Positions 23,892 through 32,913 are shown, counted from the stretch's first letter. The stretch: 64,000 nucleotides of DNA from Enterobacter kobei (GCF_001729765.1 NZ_CP017181.1:1-64000); one strand, 5' to 3'. Notes: generated by a model from the sequence alone, not told the origin. Translations and numbers: made by a program.

Positions 23892-25178
23892 TTAACGGCT
23901 TTTTGCTAAATACTTCGCCATCTCGTCTTCCGGCACCATGCCGCCCCCGGTTGCCCATACCAGGTGGGTGACGTTGGCATCTGAATGCACACGCAGCGGC
24001 CCGGCCATGCCCGCCAGCGCGGACGGTTCCAGACGAATGTCTTCCTCCTGCGCCAGCCAGCCGAGCATGTCATACATGCTTTGATCGGAAAGCGTGTAGA
24101 ACCCGTCCAGCAGGCGCTCCATCGCGCGGCCCACGAAGCCGGACGCGCGCCCGACCGCCAGGCCGTCTGCCGCCGTCACGTTGTCGATACCCAGGTCCTG
24201 CACCGCAATCTCGTCGTGCAGGCCGGTGTAAACGCCGAGCAGCATGCACGGCGAGTGCGTGGGTTCCGCAAAGAAGCAGTGGACGTTATCACCGAAGACC
24301 AGCTTCAGGCCAAACGCCACGCCGCCAGGGCCGCCACCGACACCGCAGGGCAGGTAGACGTACAGGGGATGCGCCGCATCCACCACGCGGCCCTGTTCGG
24401 CAAACTGCGCCTTCAGCCGCTCGCCTGCCACCGCATAGCCCAGGAACAAGGTGCGTGAGTTTTCATCATCAATGAAGAAGCAGTTCGGATCGCTTTCTGC
24501 CGCTTTGCGCCCCTGTTCCACCGCCACGCCGTAATCCTGCTCATACTCCACGACGATGACGCCATGGCTGCGGAGCTTCGCTTTCTTCCACTCGCGGGCA
24601 TCGGCGGACATGTGCACCGTCACCTTAAAGCCGATGCGTGCGCTCATAATGCCGATGGACATCCCCAGGTTGCCGGTTGAGCCCACCGCAATGCTGTACT
24701 GGCTGAAGAAATCCTTAAAGCGCGGCTCCAGCAGAACGCTGTAGTCGTCTTCGATGCTCAGCAAGCCGGCGTCCAGCGCCAGTTTCTCCGCGTGGGTCAA
24801 CACCTCGTAGATGCCGCCGCGTGCTTTAATCGAGCCGGAAATCGGCAGATGACTGTCTTTTTTCAGCAGCAGGGTGCCGGGAATGGTCTTGTCATATTCT
24901 TTCCCCAGTCGCGCCTGCATGGCCGGAATGGCGACCAGTTCGGATTCAATAATCCCCTTCGTGACGGCCGTTTCCGGAAAGGCTTTCGCCAGATACGGCG
25001 CGAAGCGGTTAAGGCGCGCGTGCGCGTCGTCCACGTCGGCTTTGGACAGCCCGACGTAAGGCAATCCTTCCGCCAGCGTCGTGGTACGTGGGTTAAGCCA
25101 GGTGGTTTCTTTCAGGGCAATCAGATCCTCAACCAGAGGAAACTGTGCGGTTAAAGTAGTGATAGTTGCGTTTTCCAT
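23892..25178 (-). CDS. dsdA: D-serine ammonia-lyase
   Basis: PLP enzyme that deaminates D-serine to pyruvate and ammonia, detoxifying and using it as carbon or nitrogen source. The PLP lysine is in [11 protein letters not shown], with the cofactor loop GSTGNLG and the glycine-rich phosphate loop [12 protein letters not shown]. Length is 428 against about 442 in E. coli. The difference lies near the C-terminus, where [14 protein letters not shown] replaces a longer loop, about 14 residues in frame. It follows dsdX by 17 bp. Activity is probably retained because the deletion is outside the cofactor site. Confidence 0.95.
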   Translation of the reverse strand: MENATITTLTAQFPLVEDLIALKETTWLNPRTTTLAEGLPYVGLSKADVDDAHARLNRFAPYLAKAFPETAVTKGIIESELVAIPAMQARLGKEYDKTIPGTLLLKKDSHLPISGSIKARGGIYEVLTHAEKLALDAGLLSIEDDYSVLLEPRFKDFFSQYSIAVGSTGNLGMSIGIMSARIGFKVTVHMSADAREWKKAKLRSHGVIVVEYEQDYGVAVEQGRKAAESDPNCFFIDDENSRTLFLGYAVAGERLKAQFAEQGRVVDAAHPLYVYLPCGVGGGPGGVAFGLKLVFGDNVHCFFAEPTHSPCMLLGVYTGLHDEIAVQDLGIDNVTAADGLAVGRASGFVGRAMERLLDGFYTLSDQSMYDMLGWLAQEEDIRLEPSALAGMAGPLRVHSDANVTHLVWATGGGMVPEDEMAKYLAKSR

Positions 25179-25195
25179 AGTACGTCTCTTCGCGC

Positions 25196-26533
25196 TCAGA
25201 TAATGAAAGAAAGCAGGAATGTGCCGCCAAGTGCAAGCACCGAGGCGATAAACGTCGCCGTCGTATAGTATTTGAAGGTCTCATTCAGGGTTGCGCCGCA
25301 GTATTGCTTCACCAGCCAGAAGAGAGAATCGGTGACGATCGTGCAGCCAATGGCGCCGGAACCGATAGCAATGGTGATGATCTCCGGACTCACGTTCGGA
25401 TAGAGCGGCAGCATCGGGGCGACTATCGCCGTGGCGCCCATCATCGCGACCGTGGCGGAGCCTACGGCGGCATGCAGCACCAGCGCCACCATCCAGGCGA
25501 GCAGGATAGGATGCAGGTGCAGGTTCGAGAGAATATGCGCCAGTGAGTCCGCCAGTCCGCTGGTTTTGAGGATGGCGTTGAACGCGCCGCCCGCGCCGAT
25601 AATCAGCAAAATATTGGCGATAGAGCCAAAACCGTGCTCGGTGTGCGTCAGCATCGCCCCCATGCTCATATGCTGGCGGATCCCCAGCAGGTAGTAGGCG
25701 ACAAACACGGCGATAAACATCGCGGTGATCGGGTTGCCGATAAATTCGAGGAGCGTATACAGCGAACCTTCTTTTGCCATATTTAGCTCGGCAATGGTCT
25801 TCACCAGCATGAGGCCAATTGGCAGCAGAACCGTAAACAGCGTGGCGCCCAGCGACGGGAGGGTGTGTTCTTCCCGCACCTTGAGGTCTGAAAATTCTGC
25901 CGGAACCGGTTTAAACGGCAGACGATTGCCGAGCAGTTTCAGGAACAGCGGGCCACCGACCAGAGACGCCACCAGTCCTACCATCAAACCATAAACAATT
26001 ACCGTTCCGACATCCGCGCCTAACTTATTGGTCACAAACAGCGCGGCTGGATGCGGAGGCACCACGCAGTGCACCGCCATCAGCGCGGTACAGAGCGGAA
26101 TGGCCAGCTTGAGCAGCGACGTGTTGGTCTTTTTGGCGATGGAAAACGCCAGCGGGATCAGCAGTACCACGCCCACTTCCACGAACAACGTAATGCCGCA
26201 GATCAGGCCCACCAGCACCATAATCACGTCTGCTGACAGCCAGCGGCAGCGCTGCAGCGTGATCCCGATGCGCTCTGCCGCGCCGGAGACTTCCATCATT
26301 TTGCCGAGAATGGTGCCCAGACCAATCACCGCCGCCAGGAAGCCCAGCGTACCGCCAATCCCGCTCTCAATGGCGTTCACCATATCCAGTGGGCTCATCC
26401 CCATCATCGCACCGACGAAAAAGCTCGCCAGCAGCAGCGCGAGGAACGGGTGAAACTTCAGCTTAACGATGGTTAAAACAATTAACACAATGCTGACCAG
26501 CAGCGTTGCCACAACCCAGACCTGAGATCCCAT
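25196..26533 (-). CDS. dsdX: D-serine permease DsdX
   Basis: Gluconate:proton symporter (GntP) family permease of 445 residues with about 12 hydrophobic segments. Family motifs include [20 protein letters not shown] and a C-terminal region with [16 protein letters not shown]. It imports D-serine for DsdA. It is first in the dsdXA operon, divergent from dsdC across about 200 bp. Confidence 0.95.
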   Translation of the reverse strand: MGSQVWVVATLLVSIVLIVLTIVKLKFHPFLALLLASFFVGAMMGMSPLDMVNAIESGIGGTLGFLAAVIGLGTILGKMMEVSGAAERIGITLQRCRWLSADVIMVLVGLICGITLFVEVGVVLLIPLAFSIAKKTNTSLLKLAIPLCTALMAVHCVVPPHPAALFVTNKLGADVGTVIVYGLMVGLVASLVGGPLFLKLLGNRLPFKPVPAEFSDLKVREEHTLPSLGATLFTVLLPIGLMLVKTIAELNMAKEGSLYTLLEFIGNPITAMFIAVFVAYYLLGIRQHMSMGAMLTHTEHGFGSIANILLIIGAGGAFNAILKTSGLADSLAHILSNLHLHPILLAWMVALVLHAAVGSATVAMMGATAIVAPMLPLYPNVSPEIITIAIGSGAIGCTIVTDSLFWLVKQYCGATLNETFKYYTTATFIASVLALGGTFLLSFII

Positions 26534-26737
26534 ATCTCACCTCACCCTTATGTCATCTGTGGGTATTGGACGAAAAAACGGCGGGGGCTGACAAACGATA
26601 TAAATTGGCATTCAGGTGAGCCAGATTGGATCAACTGAGTGACTACGCTCTAAAAAACGCACTTAACTTGCATTAGGTTCACATAAATTCACCCTTAAAC
26701 GGTATGCTGAGCGCAGAAACCACGCGTGAGAATTGTG

Positions 26738-27664
26738 ATGACCGATGCGAATGAAGCCAGAAACCGGCTGTTAAACGGCTGGCAGCTCTCGAAAATGTAC
26801 ACCTTTGAAGTGGCCGCCCGGCATGAGTCCTTCGCGCTGGCCGCGGAGGAGCTCTCGCTCAGCCCCAGCGCGGTGAGCCACCGCATTAATCTGCTGGAAG
26901 AGGAGCTGGGTATTCAGCTGTTCGTCCGCTCGCACCGTAAGGTTGAGCTGACGCAGGAGGGGAAGCGCGTTTACTGGACCCTTAAATCCTCCCTCGATAC
27001 CCTGAATCAGGAGATCCTGGACATCAAAAACCAGGCGCTCTCCGGTACGCTAACGGTGTACTCCCGGCCATCGATAGCGCAGTGCTGGCTGGTTCCCATG
27101 CTGGGAGATTTTACCCGCCGCTATCCGTCGATTTCACTCACCGTCCTGACCGGAAATGATTACGTCAATATGCAGCGAACGGGCATCGATCTGGCGCTCT
27201 ATTTCGACGATACGCCGGCAAACCACCTTTCCCATCACTTCCTGATGGATGAGGAGATTTTGCCCGTTTGTTCACCCGCGTACGCCCGCGAACATCAACT
27301 GGTTAAAAACCCCCATAACCTCAGCCACTGTACGTTGCTTCATGACCGTCAGGCCTGGAGCAATGATTCCGGTACGGATGAATGGCTAAGCTGGGCGCAG
27401 GATTTTGCGATAAATATGCCGCCATCGTCGGGGATTGGTTTTGATCGTTCTGATTTAGCGATTATTGCGGCCATCAATGATGTGGGGGTAGCGATGGGCA
27501 GAAAGCGGCTGGTGCAGAAACGGCTCGAGAAGGGAGAGTTGATTGCACCGTTTGGTGAAAAGACCCTCAAATGCCATCAGCATTACTATATCTCAACTCT
27601 TCCGGGCCGCCAGTGGCCGAAAATTGACGCCTTTATTAGCTGGCTGAGAGAACGGGCAAGGTGA
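26738..27664 (+). CDS. dsdC: LysR-type activator DsdC
   Basis: D-serine-responsive activator of dsdXA. About 308 residues from ATG 26738 (MTDANEARNRLLNGWQ). A GTG at 26726 is possible but GAG at 26728-26730 makes a good ribosome site for the ATG. The HTH reads FALAAEELSLSPSAVSHRINLLEEELG and the effector domain contains SIAQCWLVPMLGDFTRRYPS, both closely as in E. coli DsdC. Divergent placement next to dsdX confirms the role. Confidence 0.94.
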   Translation: MTDANEARNRLLNGWQLSKMYTFEVAARHESFALAAEELSLSPSAVSHRINLLEEELGIQLFVRSHRKVELTQEGKRVYWTLKSSLDTLNQEILDIKNQALSGTLTVYSRPSIAQCWLVPMLGDFTRRYPSISLTVLTGNDYVNMQRTGIDLALYFDDTPANHLSHHFLMDEEILPVCSPAYAREHQLVKNPHNLSHCTLLHDRQAWSNDSGTDEWLSWAQDFAINMPPSSGIGFDRSDLAIIAAINDVGVAMGRKRLVQKRLEKGELIAPFGEKTLKCHQHYYISTLPGRQWPKIDAFISWLRERAR

Positions 27665-27748
27665 AGAATTATTACGCTTTGACGCTACACCAAATGTGAA
27701 AAAGCGTGCTAAATACAGGTAATGCTTTCGATTTATCCAGGGTAAACC

Positions 27749-28837
27749 GTGTTAAAGCCTTTTATTGCCTCTGCGTTACTGATCTCTTCCGGCTGGGCGA
27801 TTGCCGCTGAGCCGGCGATGACGGCTGCCCGCTATGCTCAGCAGCTGGGTGTGGGGATGGATGTAGACTGGGCGCGTACCGAGCGCGGTATACGTGAATT
27901 TGACCCGCTGGTGGTACGCGATTTTCGTGCAAAAGGCATTAGCCATGTGCGCATCCGCGTCGCCGATGAGCCGACGGAAGCGCGGCTCATCCATCTGCGC
28001 AAGCTGGTGGAAGCCTGCGAGCAGTATGGTGTCATCCCGATTATTGCTTATCAGGCAGATGAATATAAAAACGACCCGAAAGCCGATAATGAGAAAGAGA
28101 CAATCAACTGGTGGATTGCCGTCGCCCACTATTTCGGCCAGAGCTACCCGCAGTTGGGTTTTGACCTGATTTACGAGCCCGCCGACAAGCTCAACCACAA
28201 CCTCGCGTCGTTAAATCGCGTGTATGAAAAAACCATAAAAGCGATCCATGACATTGACCCGCAGCGCATGATTTTCATCGCACCGCGCCTGCGCGCCGCG
28301 CCGGAGGATTTAACCAGCCTGAAGCTGCCTGCGCACAGCCAGAACTTCCTGCTGGCGGAGTGGCATATTTTCCCGTGGGGGCCGCTGAAAAATAACGGTA
28401 AATACCCGTGGACGTCCGGCACGGCGGCAGAGAAAGCGGCTATCCATAATCGCATCAATACCGCGCTGCGCTGGCAGCAAAAAACCGGGCACGTCAGCTG
28501 GGTCGGAGGCTGGGGCGTGGGGGAGTCAAACCACCTCACGCCAACCGCTTCGCAAATGGCCTTCGCCACCTTTATGGCCTGCGAGCTGCAAAAGGCGAAA
28601 ATTCCGTATGCGCTTAACGCGGATTTCCAGTTTTACGACGGGGAAGAGGGCGCCTGGCGACCTGCGCCAGAGCCGTTATTACAGGCGATGATTGCTCCCG
28701 TCTGTGAAAAACCCGGCGACAAGCCGGGCCATCATGCGGTTAAACCGGCTGCTCGTGATGCGGGACACGCGACGCCAGCGGCAGCCAGCACAGTAAAATC
28801 AGCAGCCCCATCAGCGTCATCAGCAAACCCAAACTAG
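27749..28837 (+). CDS. Exported GH5-like glycoside hydrolase with a tail overlapping emrD
   Basis: A signal peptide (about residues 1-20, ending AIAA) leads a TIM-barrel domain like family 5 cellulases. A likely acid/base glutamate is in LIYEPADKLNHN and a later acidic strand motif in GGWGVGESNH; substrate not determinable. The start is GTG 27749. The catalytic domain seems to end near VCEKPGDKPG at about residue 325. The remaining 40 residues are Ala/Ser/Pro-rich, and all but the first few are encoded by the antisense of emrD's terminator and last 33 codons. This suggests the original stop was lost, or that the gene arrived by insertion here. Confidence 0.75.
   Translation: MLKPFIASALLISSGWAIAAEPAMTAARYAQQLGVGMDVDWARTERGIREFDPLVVRDFRAKGISHVRIRVADEPTEARLIHLRKLVEACEQYGVIPIIAYQADEYKNDPKADNEKETINWWIAVAHYFGQSYPQLGFDLIYEPADKLNHNLASLNRVYEKTIKAIHDIDPQRMIFIAPRLRAAPEDLTSLKLPAHSQNFLLAEWHIFPWGPLKNNGKYPWTSGTAAEKAAIHNRINTALRWQQKTGHVSWVGGWGVGESNHLTPTASQMAFATFMACELQKAKIPYALNADFQFYDGEEGAWRPAPEPLLQAMIAPVCEKPGDKPGHHAVKPAARDAGHATPAAASTVKSAAPSASSANPN
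28706..28728 (-). terminator. Intrinsic terminator of emrD
   Basis: On the minus strand, CCCGGC-TTGTC-GCCGGG is followed by TTTTTC, starting 12 bases after the emrD stop. It lies inside the 3' end of the plus-strand GH5 reading frame. Confidence 0.8.
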
Positions 28838-29924
28838 CCTGCCCGGTCTGCGGCATCATGGCCGAGAGCCAGGCCAGCGCGCCGGAGCCGATGTTTTGCA
28901 AACCGCCCACCAGCGCGCCCGCCGTGCCCGCGAGGAACGGGAACGGCTCCATCGCGCCGCTGGTGGCGAGCGGGAACAGCATCCCTGCGCCGAAGAAGAA
29001 CAGCGCCGCCGGGATCAGCAGCGTCCAGACGGTCATCACGCCAAACAGTCCCGGGATCCACATCATCAGTCCCGCCAGCAGACAGCTAATCACTGCTTGC
29101 CACATCAGGGTGGAGAAACGCTTGTTCTGACGTCCGGCAAACCAGGCGCCGAAGAACGCCGCCGGGATAGGCAGAATAAACAGAATACTCACCACCATGC
29201 TGCTCAGGCCAAGCCCAGCGCCCAGCAGCACGCCGGAGCAGGCTTCGAACACCGCTATGCCTGCCAGGCCGCCGATCAGCATCAGCAGGTAACAGGTAAA
29301 CGCACCGTTGCCGAACAGCGTTTTGTAGCTGGCGATAAGCTTCGTGCGCGGCGCGTCCTGCGGGCGCGTTTCCGGCATCCACCGTGCCATACTGAAGGTC
29401 ACTATCACGCAGAGCACCAGCAGGAAGGCGTAACAGGCGCGCCAGGACCACATTGTGTCCAGCAGGCCGCCAATCAGCGGTGCAAGTAGCGGGCTGACCA
29501 GAATCCCCATATTCAACAGGCTGTTGGCATGGCGGAGCTGGGTGCCCTGGTACATATCGCGCGGTAAGGTTCGCGCCATCACCCCGCCGACGCCGGTTCC
29601 GACACCTTGCAGGGCGCTGGCGGCAATCAATATGGTCAGGCTATGGGTGGTGATGGCAATCACCGTCGCCACCATGAATATGCTCATGCCGACCAGGATC
29701 ACCGGGCGACGCCCGACGCGGTCGGACAGCGGGCCATAGACGAGTTGTGAAACGCCGTAGGTTAGCAGGTAGGCGGCCATTACGCTTTGTACCGCGCCCT
29801 CGCGGACGTTTAATTCCTTTGCCATGTCGGCGATCGCCGGAATGTAGATGGTTTGCGCCATCTGACCGACGGCCACCAGTAACACCAGCATCAACAATAA
29901 GTTAACGTTCCTTTGTTTTTTCAT
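28740..29924 (-). CDS. emrD: Multidrug efflux MFS transporter EmrD
   Basis: 12-TM drug:proton antiporter of 394 residues, the E. coli length. It begins MKKQRNVNLLLMLVLLVAVGQ, has the MFS loop-2 motif GPLSDRVGRRPVI and a TM5 motif like NMGILVSPLLAPLIGG. E. coli EmrD exports uncouplers and amphipathic drugs. I chose ATG 29924 by alignment; the open frame extends 27 codons further upstream without support. Its 3' end is overlapped on the other strand by the GH5 gene. Confidence 0.95.
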   Translation of the reverse strand: MKKQRNVNLLLMLVLLVAVGQMAQTIYIPAIADMAKELNVREGAVQSVMAAYLLTYGVSQLVYGPLSDRVGRRPVILVGMSIFMVATVIAITTHSLTILIAASALQGVGTGVGGVMARTLPRDMYQGTQLRHANSLLNMGILVSPLLAPLIGGLLDTMWSWRACYAFLLVLCVIVTFSMARWMPETRPQDAPRTKLIASYKTLFGNGAFTCYLLMLIGGLAGIAVFEACSGVLLGAGLGLSSMVVSILFILPIPAAFFGAWFAGRQNKRFSTLMWQAVISCLLAGLMMWIPGLFGVMTVWTLLIPAALFFFGAGMLFPLATSGAMEPFPFLAGTAGALVGGLQNIGSGALAWLSAMMPQTGQASLGLLMTLMGLLILLCWLPLASRVPHHEQPV

Positions 29925-30069
29925 GTCGCTGAATACTTTTGCCAAAAGAGAAAAATGAAGAATAAGTGACTGCGCATTCCCGTAAATGCGCGAGGAATCT
30001 ACCACAGTGAGATGACAATTTAATCATTGTGATGGTGAATGGATGAACGTCAGAAGGCAGGATTTGTAA

Positions 30070-30093
30070 ACAAAAACGGCAACTAATGTTGCC
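30070..30093 (-). terminator. Terminator of the DMT permease gene
   Basis: On the minus strand GGCAAC-ATTA-GTTGCC is followed by GTTTTTGTTT, just after the stop at 30100. Confidence 0.75.
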
Positions 30094-30099
30094 AGTGAT

Positions 30100-30933
30100 T
30101 TATGCGAGGCGCAGGAGAATAGCGCCGCCAGCAATACCCAGCGCCGCAGCGATGCGCAGGCCCGCAACCTTCTCTTTTAAAAGCACAAAGGCAATCAGCG
30201 CCCCGAAAAGAATCGAGGTTTCACGCAGCGCCGCGACTACGGCCAGCGGTGCCTGCGTCATCGCCCACAGTGCCAGGCCATACGAGCCCATGGTGCCGAC
30301 GCCGCCGAGCAGCCCCTTTTTCCAGTGCAGACGCAGGTAGCCAAAGGCTTCACGCCGACGCGCCACCATCGCCCAGCTCAGCAGGCAAAAACCGTTCATA
30401 AAGAAGGTCCACAGCGTGTAGCCCAGCGCAGTGCCCGAGAGCCGCACCCCGGTGCCGTCCACCAGCGTATATCCGGCGATAAAACAGGCGTTCAGTAGCG
30501 CCAGCCAGATCCCTTTTCGGGACTGCATGCGCCCGTTCATCGCCATCGCCAGAATCGACAGGCAGATCACCCCGATGCCGGACCAGGCTAGCCAGGAGAG
30601 ACGATCGCCAAGTGCCAGGACGCTGATCAGCGCCACCAGCAGCGGGGCGGTGCCGCGCATCAGCGGGTAGGTTTGACTCATATCGGAGACCTGATAGGTC
30701 TTCGCCACCAGCACGGTGTACACCACCTGTAAGGCGCAGGAGACGATTAAAAACGGCCAGCTTGCAGCAGAAGGCTGTGGAGAGAAGGGGAGCAACACCA
30801 GCGCAATAAGCGTAGCGGAGCCGCTGACGCTTATCGCAGAATAGAGCTTGTCCGTTCCGGCCTTAACGATAGCGTTCCAGCTGGCATGCAGCAGCGCGGC
30901 AAACAGCAAAATGCAGAATACGGTGATGGTCAT
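30100..30933 (-). CDS. DMT/EamA-family permease
   Basis: 277-residue membrane protein with about ten hydrophobic helices arranged as two EamA repeats, as in drug/metabolite exporters. The N-terminal half contains HASWNAIVKAG and QVVYTVLVAKTYQVSDMSQTYPLMRG; the second half ends with RETSILFGALIAFVLLKEK, the usual EamA C-terminal motif. The substrate is unknown. The gene is preceded by a GNAT gene on the same strand but with its own promoter-sized gap. Confidence 0.85.
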   Translation of the reverse strand: MTITVFCILLFAALLHASWNAIVKAGTDKLYSAISVSGSATLIALVLLPFSPQPSAASWPFLIVSCALQVVYTVLVAKTYQVSDMSQTYPLMRGTAPLLVALISVLALGDRLSWLAWSGIGVICLSILAMAMNGRMQSRKGIWLALLNACFIAGYTLVDGTGVRLSGTALGYTLWTFFMNGFCLLSWAMVARRREAFGYLRLHWKKGLLGGVGTMGSYGLALWAMTQAPLAVVAALRETSILFGALIAFVLLKEKVAGLRIAAALGIAGGAILLRLA

Positions 30934-30995
30934 GGCGTATCGGGTGGTGAATTGTCACTCAACTGTAACATTCACGTCCTGATGCTGCCAGCCGG

Positions 30996-31442
30996 TTACA
31001 CCGCACAAAACAGGCGGTGCGTCACCCGCGGCTCATCCGAGACCAGCGTGAAACCTGCCCGGCGGTAGAACCCATACGCGGTATCCGGCGCGTGGGTATT
31101 CAGGAAATCAAACCAGATGCTGGCATCGGCCATCACCACGGTTAAAAGCTGTTTGCCGATGCCCAACCCGCGACACTTCTCGCTAACATAGAGATGGCGA
31201 ATGCGCCCGGCGCGCGGTTGCTGGCTGAAGGGATCGCGGTTGAGACCGCATACGCCTACCAGCTTGCCGTTAAGAAACGCCCCCAGCAGCTTTTCGCCCG
31301 GCGCGTTAAAGCGGTTTTCACCCCGCTGCCAGTTCTCTTCCAGCCTGCGCAGCATGTTGAAATTCAATGCGATACTTTCCGCCTTCAGGGCGATATAGCC
31401 CGGTTCATCAGGCGTAACAGGCTCAATTAACAGACGCGACAT
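30996..31442 (-). CDS. GNAT family N-acetyltransferase
   Basis: 148-residue acyltransferase. The acetyl-CoA pyrophosphate loop is RHLYVSEKCRGLGIGKQLL (motif A, about residues 82-100), and the C-terminal GFYRRAGFTLV is motif B. The substrate is unknown. It sits just downstream of tisB on the same strand, so read-through from the SOS-induced tisB promoter is conceivable. Confidence 0.85.
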   Translation of the reverse strand: MSRLLIEPVTPDEPGYIALKAESIALNFNMLRRLEENWQRGENRFNAPGEKLLGAFLNGKLVGVCGLNRDPFSQQPRAGRIRHLYVSEKCRGLGIGKQLLTVVMADASIWFDFLNTHAPDTAYGFYRRAGFTLVSDEPRVTHRLFCAV

Positions 31443-31506
31443 AGCATTCCCTCGTTATTAAAGAGGGGCGGTTGCCCGCCCCTCTCAGGTGCGACTTGAA
31501 CCTGAC

Positions 31507-31596
31507 TTACCGAACGTATTTCAGGACAGCATCAAGCAGTTGCAATAATGCAACAATGAGTTTGAGGATAAGTATCACCATATCCACGATGCCCAT
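31507..31596 (-). CDS. tisB: SOS-induced type I toxin TisB
   Basis: A 29-residue hydrophobic peptide, MGIVDMVILILKLIVALLQL followed by LDAVLKYVR, nearly identical in pattern to E. coli TisB. It inserts in the inner membrane, dissipates proton motive force and promotes persistence after DNA damage. The start ATG has AAAGGAG eight bases upstream on the minus strand. The location between emrD and ivbL is that of E. coli tisB. The upstream mRNA carries an 18-nt IstR-1 target, and the promoter overlaps a LexA box. Too short for standard gene callers. Confidence 0.95.
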   Translation of the reverse strand: MGIVDMVILILKLIVALLQLLDAVLKYVR

Positions 31597-31667
31597 ACGC
31601 GTCTCCTTTTGGTAAAAAGGAGCACGATGCTGGCGTACCTTTCCGCCGCCTGTTGCCAGCACCTGGA

Positions 31668-31685
31668 TTGACGTAACACAGTGTG
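31668..31685 (-). promoter_or_regulatory. IstR-1 pairing site in the tisB mRNA leader
   Basis: TTGACGTAACACAGTGTG on the plus strand here is identical to the 5' part of istR-1 at 31913-31930. Because tisB mRNA is read from the minus strand and IstR-1 from the plus strand, the RNAs are perfectly complementary over 18 nt. The site lies about 60-80 nt upstream of the tisB Shine-Dalgarno, consistent with blocking a ribosome standby site. Confidence 0.88.
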
Positions 31686-31784
31686 CTCACTTCAGGGGTT
31701 AAGGCACTGACGGCACCACCCGTTTCAGCCAGGACTTCATTGCGCCGGTAGAACTGCGGCCCCCTCGCTCACTGCGAACACCCC

Positions 31785-31814
31785 AGTATAGATAAATACT
31801 GTATGCATGAACAG
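31785..31814 (-). promoter_or_regulatory. LexA box and tisB promoter
   Basis: CTGTATGCATGAACAG at 31799-31814 is a CTG-N10-CAG SOS box. On the minus strand it is followed by TATACT (31785-31790), a good -10 for tisB transcription, so LexA would occlude the promoter. Confidence 0.88.
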
Positions 31815-31911
31815 TATTTTTTGGACAAAAATCGAAAGGAGACCCATACTCAAAAACGTCAAAATCCGTGCCGGAATTGCGCGTTCGTCCTCGATCGCGT
31901 ATACTTTTTGC

Positions 31912-31987
31912 GTTGACGTAACACAGTGTGTTCTGCGGCGACCAACCGCAAAACCCTGATAAAAACCTCGCTCCGGCGGGGTTTTTT
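31912..31987 (+). ncRNA. istR: IstR-1 antitoxin sRNA
   Basis: Constitutive antisense RNA of about 76 nt, close to the 75 nt of E. coli IstR-1. A promoter is evident: TTGCGC at 31877-31882, a 17-bp spacer, TATACT at 31900-31905. The RNA begins GTTGACGTAACACAG, has a small GCGG/CCGC hairpin and ends with a CCTCGC/GCGGGG stem and T6 tract. The 5' 18 nt are complementary to the tisB leader. Divergent from tisB around the LexA box, as in E. coli. Confidence 0.9.
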
Positions 31988-32019
31988 GTTTTCTGGGTCC
32001 GTCCTAAGCAGGCCTTCCG

Positions 32020-32062
32020 TTGACTAATTGGCAATCCGTGATATTGTTGCCATAATGGCAAC
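32020..32062 (+). promoter_or_regulatory. higBA promoter with HigA-type operator
   Basis: TTGACT (32020-32025), a 16-bp spacer and TATTGT (32042-32047) form a promoter. GTTGCCATAATGGCAAC (32046-32062) is a perfect 7-3-7 palindrome overlapping the -10, and a related half site TTGGCAAT lies in the spacer. Type II antitoxins usually autorepress from such sites. Confidence 0.75.
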
Positions 32063-32082
32063 GGACGCGGCAGGTATGCAGT

Positions 32083-32397
32083 ATGCATTTAATCTCAATG
32101 AAGGCAATTTTGGATGCGGTGATCCAGTTTCCGCAACACAGAGAGGAGCTTCTCTTTCTGGGGCGAACCATCGAAAAGAGCCATTGCACGACGCCTGTTG
32201 CGCTAAGAAAAATCTTTCCAACGCTAGATAATTTGAAGTATCTCGATAAGCATTATGTTATTGATATTGCTAACAACAAACTCAGAGTAGTGGCTCTCAT
32301 ATTCTTTGAAAGCCAAAAGTTTTATGTGCGCCATGTTTTTACTCATAAGGAATATGACCGTTTTACGGAGAAACATCGCACTAAGGGGAAGAAATGA
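32083..32397 (+). CDS. higB: Type II toxin HigB (RelE-fold mRNA interferase)
   Basis: 104-residue toxin homologous to E. coli HigB (YgjN). It starts MHLISMKAILDAV and contains the conserved FPTLDNLKYLDKHYVIDI, NNKLRVVALIFFESQKFYVRHVFTHKEYD core, which includes the basic and His residues used for ribosome-dependent mRNA cleavage. Toxin precedes antitoxin, the HigBA order, and the two overlap by ATGA. It is inserted between istR-1 and ivbL, where E. coli has no such genes. Confidence 0.93.
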   Translation: MHLISMKAILDAVIQFPQHREELLFLGRTIEKSHCTTPVALRKIFPTLDNLKYLDKHYVIDIANNKLRVVALIFFESQKFYVRHVFTHKEYDRFTEKHRTKGKK

Positions 32398-32813
32398 TGA
32401 TCGTAGCTGATGCAATGAAAGCAACGCATGCCCTTGTCGCGGCGGTTCCTTTATTGGGTGAACATCCAAACGAGAAAGATTACCAGGACGCACTTGAGCT
32501 GGTTGAGTATTTACTGATGAACGAACCTGGCAGCCCTTTGCTGGATATCGTATGTGCAAGAATTCGTCGTTACGAAGCCAATCGGCCCGAAATTGTCGCC
32601 TTACGCCAGGAGATGGAATCTGTCCCAGTGGGCATTGCCGTTTTAAGAACCCTTATGGATCAATACAAACTGACTATTTCGGATTTTCAGGATGAAATTG
32701 GCAGTAAATCAATGGTTTCAAGGGTGTTGAACGGTCAACGTCAGCTGACGTTGAACCATATAAAAAAACTGGCTGCTCGCTTTGGGGTATCGCCTGCGCT
32801 GTTCATTGAATGA
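32394..32813 (+). CDS. higA: Type II antitoxin HigA (XRE family)
   Basis: 139-residue antitoxin and autorepressor homologous to E. coli HigA (YgjM). The N-terminal toxin-binding helices (residues about 1-75) precede a Cro/C1-type HTH with YKLTISDFQDEIGSKSMVSRVL and ending LAARFGVSPALFIE. Its ATG overlaps the higB stop; a second ATG directly follows (32397) and is the E. coli-equivalent start. The palindrome at 32046-32062 is its probable operator. Confidence 0.93.
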   Translation: MMIVADAMKATHALVAAVPLLGEHPNEKDYQDALELVEYLLMNEPGSPLLDIVCARIRRYEANRPEIVALRQEMESVPVGIAVLRTLMDQYKLTISDFQDEIGSKSMVSRVLNGQRQLTLNHIKKLAARFGVSPALFIE

Positions 32814-32913
32814 AATACTCACGTCCGACTACTGTTTTCATCACCCAACAAACGAAACGTGATCCCTGACGCATTTTTGTCCAGATGAAAATATTTCCAT
32901 TGTCACGCCCGAA

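Noticed and set aside
31699..32088. Minus-strand open frame of 129 codons across istR-1 and the LexA box
   Set aside because: It covers the sRNA, both promoters and the tisB leader; in E. coli the analogous upstream frame (tisA) is not translated.
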